DNA from: Oscillospiraceae bacterium
Lineage (GTDB): Bacteria; Bacillota_A; Clostridia; Oscillospirales; Ruminococcaceae
Assembly: GCA_017848205.1 (NCBI GenBank)
Contig: JAGDDO010000349.1
Span: forward strand, 1 to 5,812
DNA: 5,812 bases
Direction: 5' to 3'
In this document: piece after piece, positions 1 through 3,821 of the stretch
How the letters are laid out: every line of letters starts with the position of its first letter
Numbering within the stretch: the stretch's first letter is position 1
Notes under the pieces: generated by a model
What the model was told of the DNA's origin: nothing
What the model saw: the letters and a program-made list of their open reading frames with translations, nothing else
The model's database searches: none
Made by a program: the position numbers and the translations under genes

Positions 1-296
1 GGTGAGGCGGTGTCTGCCGGGCGGCAGGCTATTACGGTGCCGTCGGGGGTTATTCCGCTGTAGTTTTCAGTTCTGCGGTCGGCGAGTTTTTCGGTGACGG
101 CCGGCTTTTCGGAGCGTTTCGGAGTTACGGTCTGATTGTAGGAGACCGGTGCGGAAGTCTCGTTTTTATTGTGTATCAGGAAACGCACGAGTTCGAAGAA
201 ACGGAACCTGATGGTGAATATTATCGTCAGAATGATCAGTAAAACTGTCAGTGCCCCTGAACTTATAAAGAGTATTTTCCAGAATGTATAGGTCAT
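1..296 (-). CDS. Single-pass membrane protein of unknown function, last visible gene of the kinase operon (C-terminus cut off)
   Basis: I do not recognise this gene. It starts at an ATG sharing the four-base ATGA with the kinase stop codon, behind a clear GGAGG ribosome binding site, and stays open for 98 codons to the left window edge. The N-terminus (MTYTFWK) leads into one hydrophobic segment at about residues 8-29 (ILFISSGALTVLLI and onward). A basic stretch follows (R30, R32, R38, H42, K44), so by the positive-inside rule the remainder should be cytoplasmic, although a cleaved-signal-like or reverse topology is not excluded. From residue 43 on the chain is polar, rich in Thr, Pro, Lys and Arg and probably disordered; eight Thr occur between residues 47 and 96. 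Coupling to a kinase gene suggests a substrate, adaptor or effector of that kinase; this is inference only. The visible 3' end uses more GC-rich codons (ACC, GCC, CGC, GGC) than the upstream genes. Confidence 0.8.
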   Translation of the reverse strand, partial: MTYTFWKILFISSGALTVLLIILTIIFTIRFRFFELVRFLIHNKNETSAPVSYNQTVTPKRSEKPAVTEKLADRRTENYSGITPDGTVIACRPADTAS

Positions 297-2005
297 TTTC
301 TTCCTCCGTATGCCCGGTCGATGGATCTGCTTGCTGCGTCATAGCTGTCGATTATGCTCTGGCGTATCTGAGCGGTCTTTTCGGTTGTGGTCACCAGCTC
401 GTCAGTTCCGGCTTTTGCGTCGTCAAACAAAGCGCGCATTTCATCTTCCGGAATAAATGCCGAGAACTTGTAAGCGTAGGTGTTTATAGAATTCATTATC
501 AGTCTGTAGGTTTCAAGTAGAACGATTTCCGTTTCAGTCTGCGATGAACGGACAAACCTGTTCATTTCCGTCAGGCTGTGCCAGTAGTCGCTGTAGACTT
601 CGGCATCGTCGCCTTCGATAACAAGTTTCTGTATCTCGGCATGGAAGTCTGCTATGTCATGATAGATCTTTGCCATCTGATATTTCTTTTCAGATATCAT
701 GCGAAGGTCTTCGTTGAGTGCGTCCGAGAACCATTCCGATGAGGCTTTCATTCTTGTGGTGGTGTTGTCCTCGTTGGATCCGGCACCGTAGTCGTAGTAG
801 TACCAGTAGAGTTTGCCTGCTTCGAAGGCCATGAGTTCGTACTCCGGATCGTTTTTCAGCTCTGCAAGATTTGCGGTCATAAGGCGCACAAGCTCGTATG
901 ACTCCTCTTCGGTAAATGATACGTCTTCCTTGTATGCTTCCATAAGTCCGAAATACGCTTTCGTTTTTTCAGGACGGAGCTTCGCCGCCTGCCGGTACGC
1001 TTCTGTTTTTTCACTTCCGGAAGCTGATTTTTCTGCCGTCATGATAAGCTGGTCGTAGCTCATGATCTCTTCACTGCGGTATTTTCCGTATGAAAAAAGA
1101 CAAACTGCGCCCATTAAAACTGCGGCTGCTGCAGTGAAAAGAGTAAGCTTTATATTGCTGTTCTTTTCAGCTTTTTCAAGGGCGTGATAAAGTTCGTGAC
1201 ATGAGCGGTAACGCTTATCCGGATCATCTTCCGTACATTTTGCAATGATCTTTTTAAGTGTGTAGTCAGTCTTTCTGTCCTTCGGGTCAAAGACAAAACG
1301 CTTGTCCGAACTTCTGAATTTTTTGTTTCGGTCACATACCGGCAAAGGTTTTTTACCGGTCACCATGTGGTAGATGGCGGCTCCGATGTTGAATATGTCG
1401 GTGCGTTTGTCGAGACGTTCAGCATTCAGCTGTTCAGGAGCTGCATATTCCGGAGTGTACTGGATAGGTACGCCGGATTCCATCTGTACAACGGCACCGA
1501 AGTCGATGAATTTCAGCAGGCCGGAACGTCTGTCCGAACCGAATGAGCTTCGTATCGTGCTCTGCCTGTTTATGATCATGATATTGTCCGGCTTCATGTC
1601 GCTGTATATTTTACCGTAATCGTGAAGGAACTGTACCACCGAACATATCTCCTTGCCGTATTCGAGAACAAGTGAGTGGGGAAGTGCGCCCGAACGCAGA
1701 ACGGTGCTCATTGAAGTACCGTCAATGTAGTCCATAACGATGTAGAAGCAGTCCCTTGTTTCCGCGTGCTGGATTATGTTCGGAAAGAAGTTCGACTTGT
1801 CAGCTTCGTACAGTTCCTTGATGAGCTTTGACTCCTGCTTTGCTGACGCTACCATTTCCGTACAGCTTTTTGAGATCTCCTTTACGGCACGGACGGCACC
1901 GTTCGCTTCAAGGTCGAATGCCTTGTAAACCACGGAAAGACCGCCGCGTCCGACTACTTCTTCAATACGGTATCTGTTGTTAAGAATTGTACCTTTGCTC
2001 AGCAA
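293..2005 (-). CDS. Membrane-anchored Hanks-type serine/threonine protein kinase with extracytoplasmic C-terminal region
   Basis: This 570-residue protein should transfer phosphate from ATP to Ser/Thr of cytoplasmic proteins. The kinase domain covers about residues 13-278. It has a glycine loop GRGGLS (19-24) with VVYKA, the ATP lysine K42 in AVKEI, the helix-C glutamate probably E58, catalytic D136 in YSDMKPDN with N141, DFG 168-170, APE 189-191, D203 and G208 of helix F, and R265 in DPDKRY. All residues needed for catalysis are present, but the usual HRD reads YSD, making this a non-RD kinase. An insertion rich in Ser and Arg (about 147-162) precedes DFG. A single membrane helix (about 287-306) follows Lys-rich residues, placing about 264 residues outside. 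This part is helical and TPR-like near 316-360 (AAKLRPEKTKAYFGLMEAY), with an aromatic patch YWYYYDY at 400-406. There are no PASTA repeats, so it is not a PrkC/PknB orthologue. It starts at TTG and overlaps the phosphatase gene by 7 nt. Confidence 0.95.
   Translation of the reverse strand: MLSKGTILNNRYRIEEVVGRGGLSVVYKAFDLEANGAVRAVKEISKSCTEMVASAKQESKLIKELYEADKSNFFPNIIQHAETRDCFYIVMDYIDGTSMSTVLRSGALPHSLVLEYGKEICSVVQFLHDYGKIYSDMKPDNIMIINRQSTIRSSFGSDRRSGLLKFIDFGAVVQMESGVPIQYTPEYAAPEQLNAERLDKRTDIFNIGAAIYHMVTGKKPLPVCDRNKKFRSSDKRFVFDPKDRKTDYTLKKIIAKCTEDDPDKRYRSCHELYHALEKAEKNSNIKLTLFTAAAAVLMGAVCLFSYGKYRSEEIMSYDQLIMTAEKSASGSEKTEAYRQAAKLRPEKTKAYFGLMEAYKEDVSFTEEESYELVRLMTANLAELKNDPEYELMAFEAGKLYWYYYDYGAGSNEDNTTTRMKASSEWFSDALNEDLRMISEKKYQMAKIYHDIADFHAEIQKLVIEGDDAEVYSDYWHSLTEMNRFVRSSQTETEIVLLETYRLIMNSINTYAYKFSAFIPEDEMRALFDDAKAGTDELVTTTEKTAQIRQSIIDSYDAASRSIDRAYGGRK
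303..307 (-). promoter_or_regulatory. Strong ribosome binding site for the downstream membrane-protein gene, inside the kinase 3' end
   Basis: Read on the minus strand, GGAGG lies six bases before the ATG at 296-294. The same bases encode two of the last kinase residues (Gly-Gly of the terminal GGRK). A strong Shine-Dalgarno site placed here, together with the ATGA stop/start overlap, is the main argument that the unfinished leftmost frame is a genuine gene, translated together with the kinase. Confidence 0.85.
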
Positions 2006-2802
2006 TCTGATTTTTCCGCCCTTTCACTAAGTTTTATCGTCAGTGATGATATGTTGTCAGTTTCCTCACGTTCAATGCAGAGCTTTGTAAGATGTGCAAG
2101 CTTCCGTTCTGCAGTGTCATCGTCGGTTATCACGTCAGGATCGAGCTCTGCAGCTATCTCGCCGGCGGTTATCTTCTTGACGAATCCGTCCGAACAGATC
2201 ATGTACACCGTATCATATTCCGCCGGAAGGATGCTGTAGTCAAATGTAACATCTTCAAGACCGGCTCCTATGCATCGGGTAAGCTGGTTCTGTCTTGTAT
2301 CGGCTGCGGCTTCCTCCTCGGTGATCTTGCCTGATCTAATTTCGTCGAAGATAACTGAATGATCCGTAGTCAGAAGCTCAGCATTTCCGTTCTTTATCAT
2401 ATATGCACGGGAGTCACCTATGTGTGCGGCAATGATCTTGTTCAGGTTCCCGAGAAAGATAAGAGCCGTCATAGTCGTACCGAGGGTTTTGCCTGTGCGT
2501 TCCGCATAAGCGTTGAGTCTGTCTGATGCGTCGCGGAGAGTGTCATCCAGATCGTGACGGATGTGAAGTATGTTTTTTCTTTCCTTCAGCATTTCAGGAA
2601 GCTTTTTTTCAAACCATTCCGACAGTGTGCATATAACAAAGGCACTTGCTGTCTCACCGTCTGAAAGTCCTCCCAGCCCGTCGCATACAGCGGCTAAAAT
2701 ATATTCGTTTCCGTTCATCACCGCTGATTTGATGCAGAGGCTGTCCTGGTTTATACGCTTTATAGCACCTGTGTCCGTACAGTATGCAGAAATATAGTTC
2801 AT
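1999..2802 (-). CDS. PP2C-family (PPM) serine/threonine protein phosphatase
   Basis: This 267-residue cytoplasmic enzyme should remove phosphate from phospho-Ser/Thr proteins using two or three Mn/Mg ions, opposing the kinase next door. The bacterial PP2C motifs appear in order: TDTGAIKRINQDS (9-21, giving R16 and metal Asp D20; NQD replaces the common NED), VCDGLGGLSDGETAS (39-53, metal D41 and G42), GTTMTAL (108-114), IGDSRAY (128-134), TTDHSV (145-150), LTRCIGA (174-180), ICSDGF (202-207, metal D205) and ETDNISSL (247-254, metal D249). The length is ordinary for stand-alone bacterial PP2C enzymes such as Stp/PrpC, and there is no signal peptide or membrane helix. The ATG has GGAG eight bases upstream (2814-2811) and lies 67 nt after the FHA gene; its 3' end overlaps the kinase start by 7 nt. 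The family and activity are secure; the natural substrates are unknown. The symbol prpC/stp is withheld because orthology cannot be shown. Confidence 0.95.
   Translation of the reverse strand: MNYISAYCTDTGAIKRINQDSLCIKSAVMNGNEYILAAVCDGLGGLSDGETASAFVICTLSEWFEKKLPEMLKERKNILHIRHDLDDTLRDASDRLNAYAERTGKTLGTTMTALIFLGNLNKIIAAHIGDSRAYMIKNGNAELLTTDHSVIFDEIRSGKITEEEAAADTRQNQLTRCIGAGLEDVTFDYSILPAEYDTVYMICSDGFVKKITAGEIAAELDPDVITDDDTAERKLAHLTKLCIEREETDNISSLTIKLSERAEKSDC
2003..2020 (-). promoter_or_regulatory. TTG start codon and weak Shine-Dalgarno site of the kinase gene
   Basis: The kinase frame has an in-frame TGA only seven codons upstream of the TTG at 2005-2003, and no ATG until residue 51, which lies beyond the glycine loop and K42. 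TTG is therefore the first usable start that keeps the ATP-binding motif; the following CTG is the only close alternative. GGCGGA (2020-2015), one mismatch from GGAGGA, stands nine bases before it. The start lies inside the last codons of the phosphatase gene, so kinase translation probably depends on ribosomes ending on the phosphatase, which would keep kinase output low relative to its antagonist (inference). Confidence 0.75.
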
Positions 2803-2869
2803 TTGCTGTTCTCCGTTTTCCGTATTGCGTTAAGGAAACGCTGATTGAATGTGTAAAATCGTTTTTCAT

Positions 2870-3625
2870 TCATCTTATAAGGAAAGTATATTCCTTTCCG
2901 TTTGCTCTGAAGTGACATCCTGAAAAAAGTTCGGTCCGTTCTCCCGCTTCGACAGCTTCTCCTTCGATGTCTGCAGAAACTGTGAAAGTGATAAAGTAGA
3001 GGTTCCTGTTTCTTACTGATGAACGTTCTATTCTGAAGTTTTCGCCGGTGTATCCGTTTCCGTAGACCGGTACCGTTCCGTTTTCAGTACTGATAACTGC
3101 CGGAGGCGCTTCCGGTTCGTCGCCGCACTGGTCCAGCATCAGCGTTTCAGCGTTCTGGTCTGTTATAAGGCAGGTCTGGGAAGAACGTATGTCAACGTGA
3201 AATGTAAACTCTGTCCGGTACAGATAAAATCTGTTCCCGTCATGTATTTCTTCCTTGTCCACGCGGCTTTCCTCAGAAAACAGTTCACAGTCTTCGCGGG
3301 CTATGAATGTTCCGTTTGTTGAGTTCTGGTCGGAAAGATAATAGCGTCCGCCTTCAAAAGTTATCGCAGCATGTATACCCGAGATCTCGGCAATGTCCGG
3401 AAGTGAAAGATCATTTCCTTCCTGTACGGAACGTCTGCCGATGCAGAACGGGAAGTGATCTATGATGAAAGCAGTGCCGTTTTCGTCAGTAAGATAGGCC
3501 TTTTCATCATCTTCGTGAAAGAGAGCTGCTTTCTGCCTTCGCCTTGCTTCACTGTCAGTAAGTTCCGTTTTCTGTTCATCACTGCTTTCAGTATCCGTTT
3601 TTCTGAAATGTCCGAAAAGTTTCAT
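2870..3625 (-). CDS. FHA-domain phosphothreonine-binding protein, first gene of the kinase operon
   Basis: This 251-residue protein has no signal peptide or membrane segment and should act in the cytoplasm, binding phosphothreonine peptides made by the operon's kinase. The FHA domain spans about residues 44-145: strand FIIDHFPFCIGRR with the phosphate-contacting R64, then SGIHAAI (S82, H85), YYLSDQNSTNGTFI with N101, T103, N104 and G105, and closing strands DGNRFYLY and EFTFHV. The family motif is SRxH; here Gly83 stands where Arg or Lys is usual. Residues 9-30 form a charged tail with several Thr/Ser (TDTESSDE), which could be phosphorylated and bind its own FHA domain as in GarA/OdhI; that is a guess by analogy. 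Residues 146-251 are a second beta-rich region whose end (230-250) resembles the end of the FHA domain (124-144). The ATG is preceded by AAGGAGGG at five bases' distance. The gene follows its own promoter and leads the operon. Confidence 0.92.
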   Translation of the reverse strand: MKLFGHFRKTDTESSDEQKTELTDSEARRRQKAALFHEDDEKAYLTDENGTAFIIDHFPFCIGRRSVQEGNDLSLPDIAEISGIHAAITFEGGRYYLSDQNSTNGTFIAREDCELFSEESRVDKEEIHDGNRFYLYRTEFTFHVDIRSSQTCLITDQNAETLMLDQCGDEPEAPPAVISTENGTVPVYGNGYTGENFRIERSSVRNRNLYFITFTVSADIEGEAVEAGERTELFSGCHFRANGKEYTFLIR

Positions 3626-3630
3626 TTTTT

Positions 3631-3638
3631 CCCTCCTT
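3631..3638 (-). promoter_or_regulatory. Strong ribosome binding site of the FHA gene
   Basis: On the minus strand AAGGAGGG precedes the ATG (3625-3623) by an A-only spacer of five bases. It nearly equals the ideal anti-16S sequence and is stronger than the sites before the phosphatase and kinase genes, so the reader protein is probably made in excess of the two enzymes (inference). Confidence 0.85.
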
Positions 3639-3662
3639 CCTTACATTATTGAACGTAGGTTC

Positions 3663-3684
3663 TGCAGAGCTCAGTAACTCTGCA
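3663..3684 (-). other. Stem-loop at the predicted 5' end of the FHA-operon transcript
   Basis: A perfect 7-bp inverted repeat (TGCAGAG / CTCTGCA, 8-base loop) begins about six bases after the transcription start expected from the promoter at 3697-3725 (near 3690). It has no run of T after it on the minus strand, so it is not a terminator. A hairpin this close to a 5' end could protect the mRNA from 5'-dependent decay by RNase J or RppH, or be an operator-like dyad for a DNA-binding protein. The sequence alone does not decide. Confidence 0.5.
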
Positions 3685-3696
3685 CAGTCATTTTTC

Positions 3697-3725
3697 ATTA
3701 TATCCGAATTTTACCGGTTAGTCAA
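3697..3725 (-). promoter_or_regulatory. Near-consensus sigma-A promoter of the FHA-phosphatase-kinase operon
   Basis: Read on the minus strand: -35 TTGACT (3725-3720, five of six consensus bases), a 17-bp spacer, and -10 TATAAT (3702-3697, six of six). Transcription should start near 3690, giving a leader of about 65 nt. The AT-rich U-run of the clpB terminator lies just upstream of the -35 and may also serve as an UP-like element. The quality suggests strong constitutive expression. No other promoter of this quality was noticed before the phosphatase or kinase genes, which supports one transcript for the whole group. Confidence 0.85.
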
Positions 3726-3730
3726 GGCAG

Positions 3731-3780
3731 TTATAATAAAATCAGCATATCCTGCCAGATTAATGGCTGGATATGCTGAT
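3731..3780 (-). terminator. Intrinsic terminator of clpB
   Basis: A perfect 12-bp inverted repeat (3741-3752 with 3769-3780, ATCAGCATATCC and its complement) continues after a T-T mismatch into a 4-bp GCCA/TGGC stem closed by a 6-base loop. On the minus strand it is followed at once by TTTATTATAA. It lies 41 nt beyond the clpB stop codon. A weaker hairpin (AGAGAA/TTCTCT, 3790-3810) sits between the stop and this terminator. There is no T-run on the other side, so it works for minus-strand transcripts only; no plus-strand gene needs it. Confidence 0.9.
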
Positions 3781-3821
3781 CCGCATTAAAGAGAACTTTT
3801 TATATTCTCTCTTGTATTTAC

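Noticed and set aside
14..27. Inverted repeat CTGCC-GGGC-GGCAG near the left edge.
   Set aside because: It lies inside the coding frame of the membrane-protein gene, has no T-run on either side, and is explained by GC-rich codons.
2827..2841. Small inverted repeat GCGTT-AAGGA-AACGC in the FHA-phosphatase gap.
   Set aside because: A 5-bp stem without a following T-run on the minus strand; too weak to call a terminator or attenuator, and within chance expectation.
2654..2869. 71-codon minus-strand frame filling the gap between the FHA and phosphatase genes.
   Set aside because: About two thirds of it lies in another frame of the phosphatase gene, the start has no good ribosome binding site, and its residues (e.g. 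the Arg-rich end) look like frame-shifted PP2C coding sequence.
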